DNA of 64,000 nt from positions 1-64,000 of the forward strand of contig JAMFSR010000040.1 of NCBI GenBank assembly GCA_026225395.1, in the 5' to 3' direction. The notes beneath the pieces are model-generated. The model had not been told where the DNA came from and searched no databases. It saw nothing but the letters and a program-made list of their open reading frames with translations. Origin of the DNA: Granulicella sapmiensis (lineage in GTDB: Bacteria > Acidobacteriota > Terriglobia > Terriglobales > Acidobacteriaceae). The position numbers and the translations under genes are program-made. Every line of letters begins with the position of its first letter. Positions within the stretch are counted from its first letter, which is position 1. Positions 45,997-54,556 of this stretch are shown piece after piece.

Positions 45997-46875
45997 CTAA
46001 CGCGACCGGACGCGGTCCCGGATACGGCTTGGAGTGGGATCGGAAAGATCGCCCATATCTTTATTGAAATAGACCCAATCGGGACGCCGTAGGGGGAGTG
46101 CAAAGGGCGGGGCAGGATGCGGCGGATGAACAGAACGCACCGGCCGGCGGAGAAAAGGATCCGATTGAACTGCGGGAACTTCAGGTGTCTTTGCTGCGGC
46201 GGACTCAGCAGGCTGGGGCTGTTTCCTGGGCGGCAGATCAAGGCTGTTCGATGCGAGTTTTGTGAACGCCGTGGCCGTCGGCTCTATGAGCGGAAGTGCC
46301 GGAAGCGGAGGCAAGAAGGTCTCAATCGCCGGTAACTGTGTGACTACCTCAGCCGAAGGAGCCAGGGAAGTCTGGAGTGGCGCAGGAGGAATCTGGCGCG
46401 ACATTGCTGAGGGATCGAAAGCGGGGCGCGATCCTGAGGGCCGCACCTGTGGCAGTGGCATATCCTGCGAGAGCTTTCGGGCGGCAGCAATGAGACCGAG
46501 CGCGCCGACGGACACGCTCTGCGGTGCGACCGCGCGGCCGGCTGAGGACATTGGAGCCGAAGCTGGGGCGAGCGCTGGCGATGCCACGGAGGATGCCTTT
46601 AGGGGCACGTCGACTGGGGTTGGAGCAAGAACTTGCGGGGCCGAAAAAGATTTCATGGCCAGCTCGGCGAAACTGAACTCAGCTGCCGTAGGCGCGGCGT
46701 TCCCCGCGGGGATTTGCGGTGAAGGGATAAGAATAGGGTCAGCCCAGGACTGCGGACGACGCTCACCCAAGAAGCGCGCGCGGCGGCGAGCCTTGTAGAT
46801 GTGCCGGCCAATAGAGACGATTGCCCATAGAACAGCGACGAGCGCAAGCGCCGACATGGCAAGGAGTATCCGCAT
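45997..46875 (-). CDS. Single-pass membrane protein with Pro/Ala-rich domain
   Basis: About 292 residues. An N-terminal membrane anchor (MRILLAMSALALVAVLWAIV) is followed by a short basic stretch (RHIYKARRRARFLG), then a long low-complexity Pro/Ala/Ser region (about 45-240), and a distinctive C-terminal part (RRPDWVYFNKDMGDLSDPTPSRIRDR). No family recognised. It lies divergent from the FtsB/DivIC-like gene, so a cell-envelope or divisome link is possible but unproven. No good ribosome site; the start is therefore tentative. Confidence 0.55.
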   Translation of the reverse strand: MRILLAMSALALVAVLWAIVSIGRHIYKARRRARFLGERRPQSWADPILIPSPQIPAGNAAPTAAEFSFAELAMKSFSAPQVLAPTPVDVPLKASSVASPALAPASAPMSSAGRAVAPQSVSVGALGLIAAARKLSQDMPLPQVRPSGSRPAFDPSAMSRQIPPAPLQTSLAPSAEVVTQLPAIETFLPPLPALPLIEPTATAFTKLASNSLDLPPRKQPQPAESAAAKTPEVPAVQSDPFLRRPVRSVHPPHPAPPFALPLRRPDWVYFNKDMGDLSDPTPSRIRDRVRSR

Positions 46876-47110
46876 AGTCACTGTAAGAATAGCAAAGGGA
46901 GGCGGCTCCGGAAGTCCACATTCTTCGAGTTTGTCGTGATGGAAAACGGTTTTGGGTTGATGAAGGAAGATTGTCGCCGGGGAGGAGTTTAATACCGAGT
47001 TTGATTCCCCCTGAATTTGTTTCTGGAAGAGGCGGACTTGGGGCCTCATACTGGAAGAGGTAATGTCAGTAGCTTGAGCACGTTGCAACGAGCTACTGAA
47101 AGGGCTACTG

Positions 47111-47503
47111 ATGGCGGCAGAAGACAAAAGAGGGATCACTCCACGCCTGCCGGAGATTGCGGATCAGGTACGCGAGCGGGTCTATAGCTGGCGGCGAAAA
47201 GCGGCGACGGTAGGAGTCGGCGCATTGGCTTTGCTTATGGGTTACGGAGTTGTCTTCGGGCACAACGGACTTACTGTTTTTGAGCATAAGCGTGAAGAAG
47301 CGAAGGCTCTGCAGAAGCAGATGCAGATGTTGCAGACTGAGAATGAACGGCTGCGCGGGCATGTAGACCGGCTACAGAACGATCCCGGAGCGATTGAGCA
47401 TCAGGCTCGCGAAGAACTGCACTACACCCGCGCGGGGGAAGTGATCTATACACTGCCGAGTGCTCAGGGCGTTTCGACAACTCCGGTAGCAGCCCAGCAA
47501 TAG
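47111..47503 (+). CDS. FtsB/DivIC-like septum-formation protein
   Basis: 130 residues. A basic cytosolic N-terminus, one membrane segment (VGVGALALLMGYGVVFG, about 37-53) and an extracytoplasmic coiled coil (KREEAKALQKQMQMLQTENERLRGHVDRLQ, about 62-92), then DPGAIEHQAREELHYTRAGEVIYTLP. This is the PF04977 architecture; the family stabilises the FtsL/FtsQ division subcomplex. It is a probable but not certain member of the divisome. Confidence 0.85.
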   Translation: MAAEDKRGITPRLPEIADQVRERVYSWRRKAATVGVGALALLMGYGVVFGHNGLTVFEHKREEAKALQKQMQMLQTENERLRGHVDRLQNDPGAIEHQAREELHYTRAGEVIYTLPSAQGVSTTPVAAQQ

Positions 47504-47559
47504 CATTTCCTGAGACTGCAGGAACGTTCCGGATCGCATGCCGCTGGTTTATTGCCGTG

Positions 47560-48345
47560 TTAGTGGATTTGGATAAGACTTGCGGCCCGCGGAAACTGCT
47601 CGGGATGGATGGCCGCGGCCAGGTGGGCAAGGCCTTCGAGCAGCGTGTGGGCCGGAGTGTTGAGGTACTGGTCGGGGACACAGAAGACCTGACGATCGCG
47701 GACGGCGCGGAGATTCTGCCAGCTGCGCTGCTCGATGACACGGGACAGGGGAACGCGGTCACCTGCGCCGCACCAGGCGAAGATAAGGATGTCTGGGTCG
47801 GCTGCAGCGATGTCTTCGGCTGTAGTGTGAGCTCCAGGAGTACCGACGAACGCGCCTCCGGCTGCGGAGACGAGTTCGGCGACCCAGGTTTGGGATTGGA
47901 TGAGGGGCTTGCCCCACTCTTCGCAATAGACGGTGAGCCGCGCGAGCGATTCCGTGCGGGTTCGCGCTTCTTCGAGCGTTTTGTTGAAGTGCTGGATGAG
48001 GACTTCGGCTTCCGGTTCTGCGTGAGTGAGGGTGGCAAGAAGGCGAATGTCGGCAACTATGGTGGTGAGGTTGCGGGGTGCGAGCGTCAGGACTGGGATG
48101 GAGGCCTTGAGGATGGCGGCGAGCGACTCCATACGGTAGGGAACGGACGCGATAACGAGATCCGGGTTGGTGGTGGTGATCTCGGTTGTGTCGGCGGTCC
48201 AGGAGTCGTGCAGGATGGGGAGATTGCGGTTGGCGAGTTCCGGGAGGGCGTGAAGGCAGTATTTGGTGATGGCGCAGAGATGGTCGGCGCGACCGAGGGC
48301 GTGGAGAGTGAGGGTGATGGAAGGCTGAAGCGAGGCGATGCGCAT
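47560..48345 (-). CDS. Corrinoid/siderophore-binding-like protein (BtuF fold), no signal peptide
   Basis: 261 residues of the TroA-type periplasmic-binding fold (PF01497). RIASLQPSITLTLHALGRADHL is the N-terminal fold signature, followed by DLVIASVPYRMESLAAI and, later, EEWGKPLIQSQTWVAELVSAAGG. It starts directly at the domain with no signal peptide or lipobox, so it would stay in the cytoplasm unless mis-started. No permease or ATPase adjoins. It may be a stand-alone cobalamin- or metal-complex-binding protein. Confidence 0.78.
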   Translation of the reverse strand: MRIASLQPSITLTLHALGRADHLCAITKYCLHALPELANRNLPILHDSWTADTTEITTTNPDLVIASVPYRMESLAAILKASIPVLTLAPRNLTTIVADIRLLATLTHAEPEAEVLIQHFNKTLEEARTRTESLARLTVYCEEWGKPLIQSQTWVAELVSAAGGAFVGTPGAHTTAEDIAAADPDILIFAWCGAGDRVPLSRVIEQRSWQNLRAVRDRQVFCVPDQYLNTPAHTLLEGLAHLAAAIHPEQFPRAASLIQIH

Positions 48346-48402
48346 GCTGGAGTTATCTTATGTGGTGGAGAATTCGCTATTTGTTCGCTTATGATTGTTT
48401 CC

Positions 48403-49221
48403 ATGCAGCGGCGATTGAGTGCGAATGGTTTGAGGCTTGAGGTGAATGCGCGGAGTGTCGCGCGGGGTGAGAGCTTTGCGCATGAGATGACGTTCGGTAC
48501 AGCGCCTAGCGTGATCTATAGCGGTGATGGCGGAGTGCATGGGAATTTTCTGGCTGCAGCGTATCGGCGAATTTGTGCTGATGCTGAGTGGAGCAAGAGA
48601 CTGGGCAAGAGTTATACGGCTAGTGCGCGAGTGCCGAGGGCTGCGGATCGATGGCGCGGAGAGTTGGAGTGCGCGAGCAGCTCAGATGCTCTGTTGATGA
48701 ACCTGTTTTGTTATCCGCGGGTGCTGTGTCGACCGGGTGTTTGCTCGTTGTTGGGCGTGGAAGCTGGGCTGAAGCCAGAGTTTGGAGCGCGGGCTCGGAT
48801 TGCGATGCGGCGCGATGAGGTGGACCGCACCGAGCTGGACATGAGGTTGGGAAATTTGATGGTGGAAGCGAAGCTGACCGAAGGCGGGTTTGGGACGGCT
48901 TCCGGACAGAGGTTGATGCGTTATTGCGCCGTCGATGCGGTGTTCGATGTGGAAGAGCTGCCGTGGTCAGGGGATGTGGTCCACGGGTATCAGCTTGTGC
49001 GAGGCGTACTGGCGGCTGTGCAGGAAGACGCGCGCTTCATGGTGTTGTGCGATGGACGCCGGGCGGACATGACAGAGATGTGGTTCCGGGTACTGCGGGC
49101 GTTGAGGAGCTACGAGTTGCGGAGCCGGATGGCATTGCTGAGCTGGCAGGAGTTGGCGGGGGTGATGCCTGCGGCGGTGAGGGAGTTTTTGGCGGAGAAG
49201 TATGGAATTGTCGCTGCTTAG
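48403..49221 (+). CDS. PD-(D/E)XK nuclease-like protein (PGN_0703-type)
   Basis: About 272 residues, no signal peptide. Residues 140-163 read VDRTELDMRLGNLMVEAKLTEGGF: an acidic Glu/Asp pair, a hydrophobic strand, then E-A-K, fitting the PD-(D/E)XK catalytic core; LMRYCAVDAVF and RFMVLCDGRRAD follow. The overall pattern recalls the PGN_0703-type putative restriction endonuclease family. No methyltransferase or specificity subunit is near. An ATG at 48391 is also in frame. Neither ATG has a good ribosome site. Confidence 0.55.
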   Translation: MQRRLSANGLRLEVNARSVARGESFAHEMTFGTAPSVIYSGDGGVHGNFLAAAYRRICADAEWSKRLGKSYTASARVPRAADRWRGELECASSSDALLMNLFCYPRVLCRPGVCSLLGVEAGLKPEFGARARIAMRRDEVDRTELDMRLGNLMVEAKLTEGGFGTASGQRLMRYCAVDAVFDVEELPWSGDVVHGYQLVRGVLAAVQEDARFMVLCDGRRADMTEMWFRVLRALRSYELRSRMALLSWQELAGVMPAAVREFLAEKYGIVAA

Positions 49222-49242
49222 ACTTGCGGCAGGTAAGAGAAG

Positions 49243-50508
49243 TTACAGGCTTGGCTCGTCCGGGTCGTAGGTCATGCCTTCATGTTTGTGATTCGGGGCA
49301 TGTTGCGCGCGGTAAATGCCGGCGTGTCCGGAGAAAAGATAGCTGAGGATGCAGGCGATTCCGGCGAAGGCTCCGGCCTCAGAGCCGAAGAGCTCGAAAG
49401 CCATGAAGGTGGAGGCGATCGGCGTATTGGCGGCGCCGGCGAAGACGGCTACGAAGCCCATTCCGGCGAGGAGCGATGCAGGTAGCGGCAGTATGTGCGA
49501 GAGCGCGTTGCCCAGCGTCGAACCGATGAAGAACAATGGGGTGACTTCGCCGCCCTTGAAGCTCGCACCGAGAGTGACGGCGGTGAAGAGGAACTTCGCG
49601 GCCCAATCGTAAACGGGGAGCTGCTGGTTGAAGCTGGCGACGATGGTGGGGATGCCAAGGCCGATGAATCTTGTGCTGCCACAGGCGAAGACGGCCGCGG
49701 TGACGAGCAGCCCGCCGGCGGCCGGGCGCAACGGAGGATAGCTGATGCGGCTGCGAAAGAAATGGGAGATGGCATGCGTCGTGCGTGCGAAGGCCATGCC
49801 GACAAGACCGAAGATGATTCCCGCAGCCATGGCAGCGAAGATGCCCTTGACGGTGATTGTTGGGACCGACGTAACCGTGTAGATAGTGTGGTGGATGCGC
49901 CAGGCTTTGGTCGTGAGGTCGCCAAAGAAAGCGGCGAGCAGGCAAGGTGCAAGGGCTTCATAGTTGACGCTGCCGATAGCGAGGACTTCCAGGCCGAAGA
50001 CGGCGCCGGAGAGCGGAGTCCCGAAGACGGAGCCGAAGCCGGCGGCGATGCCGCACATCAGCAGGATGTGACGTTGACGCGGGTTGAGGCCAAGCGGCCT
50101 GGTGAGCTGGTCGGCGAGCGATGCGCCGGTCTGGATGGCAGTGCCTTCGCGTCCGGCAGAACCTCCGAAGAGGTGTGTGAGGAAGGTACCGATCAGGATA
50201 AGCGGCGTCATGCGGACGGGGATGACTTCGCTGGGGCTATGGACCTGCTCGAGGATGAGGTTGTTGCCCGCTTCCACCTTGCGGCCAAGATAGTGATACA
50301 TGAGGCCGACGAGGACGCCGACCGGCGCGAGCAGAAGAATCAGCCAGTGGTGGGCTTCGCGTATGTCTGTGGCGACATTGAGTGACCACAGGAGCAGCGC
50401 GGACGCTGAACCGGCAAGGATGCCGACGGCTGCGGAGATGGGAATCCAGCGGGCGAGGACCAGGAGCTGTTTCAGTGTGGAGCTGAAGCGGGGCGAGGTT
50501 TTGGGCAT
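49243..50508 (-). CDS. CLC-type fluoride/proton antiporter
   Basis: 421 residues with the ClC fold. LFGGSAGREGTAIQTGAS (about 111-128) is the form of the selectivity region found in fluoride-specific CLC-F proteins rather than chloride CLCs, and GFGSVFGTPLSGAVFGLEV and GGEVTPLF follow the family. It exports fluoride in exchange for protons at the inner membrane. The assignment is strengthened by a fluoride riboswitch directly upstream (50514-50574), whose hairpin covers the ribosome site. No crcB is seen here. Confidence 0.9.
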   Translation of the reverse strand: MPKTSPRFSSTLKQLLVLARWIPISAAVGILAGSASALLLWSLNVATDIREAHHWLILLLAPVGVLVGLMYHYLGRKVEAGNNLILEQVHSPSEVIPVRMTPLILIGTFLTHLFGGSAGREGTAIQTGASLADQLTRPLGLNPRQRHILLMCGIAAGFGSVFGTPLSGAVFGLEVLAIGSVNYEALAPCLLAAFFGDLTTKAWRIHHTIYTVTSVPTITVKGIFAAMAAGIIFGLVGMAFARTTHAISHFFRSRISYPPLRPAAGGLLVTAAVFACGSTRFIGLGIPTIVASFNQQLPVYDWAAKFLFTAVTLGASFKGGEVTPLFFIGSTLGNALSHILPLPASLLAGMGFVAVFAGAANTPIASTFMAFELFGSEAGAFAGIACILSYLFSGHAGIYRAQHAPNHKHEGMTYDPDEPSL

Positions 50509-50513
50509 ACGGC

Positions 50514-50574
50514 CTCCTACGAGATGTAGGAGTTATCAGCTCTGGGAGCAGAGCGGCCGGCGAACCCCATCGCC
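50514..50574 (-). ncRNA. Fluoride riboswitch (crcB motif) with translational switch hairpin
   Basis: On the minus strand the aptamer starts GGCGATGGGGTTCGCC (50574-50559), continues with a GCTCTG/CAGAGC hairpin and ends CTGATAACTCCTAC (to 50526). GGGGTT in the first loop pairs with AACTCC at the end, the pseudoknot expected of the crcB motif. Then CTCCTAC (50526-50532) pairs with GTAGGAG (50514-50520), which holds the GGAGG ribosome site of the CLC gene. Fluoride binding should keep the first CTCC in the pseudoknot and free the ribosome site. Confidence 0.9.
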
Positions 50575-50648
50575 ATGGATGTGTATGGGTTCACGATAAC
50601 AGCGGGGTCGGGGAGCGTCAACGGCAAAGCATGCACGCTTGATCCTGA

Positions 50649-52043
50649 TTAGATGGGAACGACGACGGGCGGAATCGCGGAAGGATGCTTTTTTCGACGT
50701 TTGTCTTCGTACATGCTGGCATCGGCTTTCGCGAGAAGTCCTTCAAGGCTCACGACCATATCCGTGCCCGAGGCGATGGCGCCCATGCTAAAGCTCAATT
50801 GATATTTCCGCATAGGCAGACTATTGGCCCGGGCGACTGCTTCATCAAGCCGACGAGCGACGTTCGCCATTTCGGGATCGTTCGATTCTCCCGCGACTAC
50901 GAACTCATCTCCCCCAATTCGTCCGATGACGTCGGTTTTCCTGAAAGTTCGAACGAGAAGGGAGGCCATTTCCTGCAGCAATTCCGAACCGACTTCGTGA
51001 CCAAGTTCGTCGTTAACCTGTTTGAGGTTATCCATATCGAAGAAAAGCACTGTAAAGGAATCGCGAGTCCGGTGGGCTAGCTGGAAGGCCTGTTCGGCAA
51101 GGACGTAAAAGCCCCGCCGGTTGTACAGGCCGGTCAGATCGTCTCGAAGGGAAAGTTCGTGGATGGTCGCTTCGAAGGCTTTCGTCCGCCAGCCGAGGAG
51201 AAGAACGAGACAGACGGCAACGATGGCAAGAATGGCCGTAGAAATCGCTGTCAGGGCGATCTCCCTGTCGGGGGTGAGTCGAACAAGCACTTCCTTTGGG
51301 ATGACGATAACAAAAGGCAGAAGGATAGCTAATGGGGTAGCGTTCCGCACGGTCATGCCCCCACTGCCGCGATCGAGGAAGATGGCAAAAAATCCATACT
51401 CCGCACGTCTGCTTCCTACAAGGCAGATCAGGAGCAGGAGACAAACCAGGGTCTGAACAGAAAAGGGATTCTCTTCATGGTTGACGAAGAGGTGACTCAA
51501 CCCGAAGAAGTACCGGGCCAGGAAAACGAGCATGGACAGGCAGAGGAAGAGCGTGGTGATGTCGATCAGACGAGAAAGAACACTTTTGCGGGCGCGAAGC
51601 GCTGACAGTACGATACCCAGCAGCAGAAAGGTTAGCGCTGCCTCAGGGGAGACCTTGCCCGGATACATGGCCTTGGCGTCAGCAGCCAAAAATGTGTTGA
51701 TGCCGAGGTTGATGATGGCAAAGTCTTTGAGGAGGATCAGGGCTGCAAAGACCGTGACGAACCCGGCCAGAATGCGAGCCGCCAGGAGGGCCGCTCTGGA
51801 ACGGCGCGGGAGCGACAGGGTGACGCTTAGTCCGCAAAGAAAGGTTAGGAGGGAAGTATTTGCCCTCATGAGGTGAAAGGCGTTTGGGAGAAGCGCTCCG
51901 AAGGGAGGGATGACCCAGTCCGCGAGTGTGATCCCGCTAAAGACTACGACGGTTGTGAGGAAAACGACCTGCAGATGCCCGAGGACGGAGCCAACGCGTT
52001 TGTCAGGCTGGATGGAGGCAAGAGGAATGACGGTTGATTTCAT
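50649..52043 (-). CDS. Membrane-bound diguanylate cyclase (GGDEF)
   Basis: 464 residues. About seven to eight N-terminal hydrophobic segments (to about 280) form a sensory membrane domain; a GGDEF domain occupies the last 160. The active site is GRIGGDEFVV (about 373-382) and the product-inhibition site RKTD lies five residues before GGDEF, so both activity and feedback control look intact. It makes cyclic di-GMP. DDLTGLYNRRGF starts the domain. The ligand sensed is unknown. Confidence 0.92.
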   Translation of the reverse strand: MKSTVIPLASIQPDKRVGSVLGHLQVVFLTTVVVFSGITLADWVIPPFGALLPNAFHLMRANTSLLTFLCGLSVTLSLPRRSRAALLAARILAGFVTVFAALILLKDFAIINLGINTFLAADAKAMYPGKVSPEAALTFLLLGIVLSALRARKSVLSRLIDITTLFLCLSMLVFLARYFFGLSHLFVNHEENPFSVQTLVCLLLLICLVGSRRAEYGFFAIFLDRGSGGMTVRNATPLAILLPFVIVIPKEVLVRLTPDREIALTAISTAILAIVAVCLVLLLGWRTKAFEATIHELSLRDDLTGLYNRRGFYVLAEQAFQLAHRTRDSFTVLFFDMDNLKQVNDELGHEVGSELLQEMASLLVRTFRKTDVIGRIGGDEFVVAGESNDPEMANVARRLDEAVARANSLPMRKYQLSFSMGAIASGTDMVVSLEGLLAKADASMYEDKRRKKHPSAIPPVVVPI

Positions 52044-52415
52044 GTGTGCCGTCGTCCCCTCTCAGTGCTCTTGCGGGAGTGATTGGCCCGTGTCAGGTTG
52101 CCGCCATACTACTCGAACTTTCGTGCGGAGATCGTACGCTAAGTGGCTTCAGATGGTTTGGATGCCGGATTCCCTCTGGGCGGCGATATTTCTACAGAAC
52201 GAGCGATTGACCAGCTACAACTCTAGAGGCATGATCGGGCGGGCTTTCCAGTTTCTGATACGGTTTAATGAAAGATCCGGTTAATCAAAGCTTGGAATCG
52301 AGGAGGTCGTTTGAGCGACCACCATTTGACCTACGGGGTCTGACAAAGAGTTCCGTTTGCAGGCGATTTGCGGTTTTTCTGGATGGAGAGTTCTGCCGGT
52401 TTTGAGGAACGTTTG
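52044..52415. other. 372-bp divergent intergenic region
   Basis: It separates the minus-strand diguanylate cyclase from the plus-strand glycosyltransferase and should hold both promoters. I see no clear -35/-10 pair, hairpin or gene in it. Confidence 0.4.
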
Positions 52416-53477
52416 ATGCGCGTATTGTTTGTGACCTGGGACGGGGCCGGGAATCTGCCTCCTACACTTGCCCTGATATCGGCTCTCTCTGCACGAGGCC
52501 ACGAAGTTATTGTCCTTGGTCATGATTCGCAGGAGAGCGAAATCACGCAGAGTGGCGGCGAGTTTCGGCGGTTTGCCACCGCTCCACAGCTCGACCAGGG
52601 GAAAGCGCAAGCTGGTTTCGATTTTGCGTCATGGCTTCAGGGCTTCAACGAAGTGGCGGCTCGCGACTTTATGGCTGAAGCATCGCGGGTCGATCCAGAC
52701 ATATTGATTGTCGATTGCATGATGGGACCATCGCTTGCGATGGGCTGGTCTATCGGGAAGAAGCTGGTTGCGTTGGTGCATGGAGTCTACAGCGCCATGA
52801 CTCCGTGGAGCGAAATGATCAGCGCTGCCGATCTTTCGCTTTGCTGCTCGTATGAGGCCTTTGACGTTGGAGCCAAGTTTCCGAAGAACATGGTGTTCGT
52901 TGGGCCTTTGCGGTCTGTCGTTGCCGGACGGCCATACGCGAGGAAATTGGCGGAACGTCCGCTGGTGGTTGCAAGCCTGAGCAGTGGACACCAGGGACCG
53001 TTCCAATTGGGTCTCCTGCAGCGCGTCTGTGATGCTCTTTTTACACTGCCTGTCGAAGGATTGGTGACTACGGGACGTGGCATCGCTCCAGAGGAACTGA
53101 CGGCAGGGGAGAATGTAACGATCGAACGCAACATCGACCATGGGCTCACGCTGCCCGAGGCATCGCTCTTCATCACCCATTGCGGCCATGGATCGGTGAT
53201 GGCTGCGCTGAAGGCTGGAGTGCCCATGCTGTGCCTGCCGCCCGTCGCCGACCAACCGCACAATGCCGAGCTTGTGAAGCGGCTTGGATTGGGCGAGGTG
53301 CTGGATGTGATGGTGACGCCGGCGGTTATTGCCGAGGCTGTTACCCGGTTGACCGCAAAAGGCAGTTTCTGGGGCGGCAACAAGGTACAGAAAGCGGCTA
53401 AGAGTTTCGCGAAGAAAAACACGTATGAACCGCGGGTCGAGCAGGCCGTCGAATTGCTTGAGAAGTTGGCGGGCTAG
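52416..53477 (+). CDS. UGT-like glycosyltransferase (GT1/MGT type)
   Basis: 353 residues, GT-B fold. The N-terminal VLFVTWDGAGNLPPTLALISALSARGHEV and the C-terminal donor-binding ITHCGHGSVMAALKAGVPMLCLPPVADQPHNAE (about 252-284) match macrolide/UDP-glycosyltransferases. It is shorter than the usual ~400 residues. The start at 52416 has GAGGA about eight bases upstream; an earlier in-frame ATG at 52368 is less supported. Acceptor unknown. It converges on galE with a 3-bp gap. Confidence 0.85.
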   Translation: MRVLFVTWDGAGNLPPTLALISALSARGHEVIVLGHDSQESEITQSGGEFRRFATAPQLDQGKAQAGFDFASWLQGFNEVAARDFMAEASRVDPDILIVDCMMGPSLAMGWSIGKKLVALVHGVYSAMTPWSEMISAADLSLCCSYEAFDVGAKFPKNMVFVGPLRSVVAGRPYARKLAERPLVVASLSSGHQGPFQLGLLQRVCDALFTLPVEGLVTTGRGIAPEELTAGENVTIERNIDHGLTLPEASLFITHCGHGSVMAALKAGVPMLCLPPVADQPHNAELVKRLGLGEVLDVMVTPAVIAEAVTRLTAKGSFWGGNKVQKAAKSFAKKNTYEPRVEQAVELLEKLAG

Positions 53478-53480
53478 GCG

Positions 53481-54449
53481 CTACTTGTAGCGCTGCTGCT
53501 GCCACTCCCAGGCGCTGGCCAGGATGCTATCAATCTCTGAGATCCTGGGCTTCCAACCGAGTTCGGCCTTGGCTTTTTCGGAGCTGGCGACGAGGCGAGC
53601 CGGGTCGCCCGGGCGGCGGGGCTTCATCTCCACCGGAATGGCATGGCCGGTGACGCGGCGAGCGGACTCGACGACTTCCTTTACAGAGAAGCCGCTGCCA
53701 TTGCCGAGATTCATGATGAGCTTGTCGCGGGTGTCTAACGCTTGCAGGGCAAGGATGTGAGCGTCGGCAAGGTCGCGGACGTGGATGTAGTCGCGAATGC
53801 ATGTGCCGTCGGGGGTGTCGTAGTCATCGCCGAAGATAAAGATCTTGTCGCGGCGACCGAGCGCGACATCCAGGATGAGCGGGATGATGTGGGACTCGGG
53901 CTCGTGGGCCTCGCCGCGATGCGGCAATGCGCCCGCAACGTTGAAGTAGCGTAGTGAGGCATAGCGAAGGCCGTGGATCTGGTGGAACCACCTGAGCATG
54001 TACTCGACCAGAAGCTTGGACTCGCCGTAGGCGTTGGTTGGATCGAGCGGCGCGGTCTCTTCGATGGGCACAGAGCGGGGTTCGCCATAGACGGCCGCCG
54101 TCGAGGAGAAGACGAGCTTCTTCACGCCGGTAGCAAGCATGGCTTCGAGCAGCGCGAGCGTGGAGGCCGTGTTGTTGCGGAAGTAGATCTCCGGGACGCG
54201 CATGGAATCGCCAGCCTCGATGAGTGCGGCGAAGTGGAGTACGCCGTCCGGCTTGAGCTCGCGGAGAAGGGCTTCGACCTGTGGGCGGTCTGCGATGTCG
54301 GCTTCGACGAACTCGGCGCCGCTGGGGACTTCGTTGCGCTTGGAATGGCAGAGGTTGTCGAGAATAGTGACGCGGTGGCCGGCCTCCATGAGGATGGTGG
54401 CGACCGTGCCGCCGATGTATCCTGCGCCGCCTGTGACGAGAAGGTTCAT
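53481..54449 (-). CDS. galE: UDP-glucose 4-epimerase
   Basis: 322 residues of the extended SDR family. NLLVTGGAGYIGG holds the NAD-binding GxxGxxG at the N-terminus and AYGESK (about 147-152) the YxxxK catalytic pair. It interconverts UDP-galactose and UDP-glucose in the Leloir pathway. The ATG at 54449 has GGAG five to six bases upstream. It is the third gene of a galK-galT-galE series, separated from galT by a heptamer inverted-repeat region. Confidence 0.95.
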   Translation of the reverse strand: MNLLVTGGAGYIGGTVATILMEAGHRVTILDNLCHSKRNEVPSGAEFVEADIADRPQVEALLRELKPDGVLHFAALIEAGDSMRVPEIYFRNNTASTLALLEAMLATGVKKLVFSSTAAVYGEPRSVPIEETAPLDPTNAYGESKLLVEYMLRWFHQIHGLRYASLRYFNVAGALPHRGEAHEPESHIIPLILDVALGRRDKIFIFGDDYDTPDGTCIRDYIHVRDLADAHILALQALDTRDKLIMNLGNGSGFSVKEVVESARRVTGHAIPVEMKPRRPGDPARLVASSEKAKAELGWKPRISEIDSILASAWEWQQQRYK

Positions 54450-54470
54450 GAGTGCTCCGAAGTGTTGCAA

Positions 54471-54556
54471 GAGTGTAGAGGATAGAGTGCAGAGGATAGA
54501 GAAGGCAGGTTGGCGTTAGGATTTTCTCTACACTCTATCCTCTACTCTCTACACTC
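54471..54556. repeat. Inverted pair of heptamer arrays between galT and galE
   Basis: The left arm (54471-54498) has four units GAGTGTA, GAGGATA, GAGTGCA, GAGGATA; the right arm (54529-54556) has four units of the complementary strand, including TACACTC and TATCCTC. The arms can pair imperfectly into a long hairpin. The right arm runs into the last codons of galT. Confidence 0.8.
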
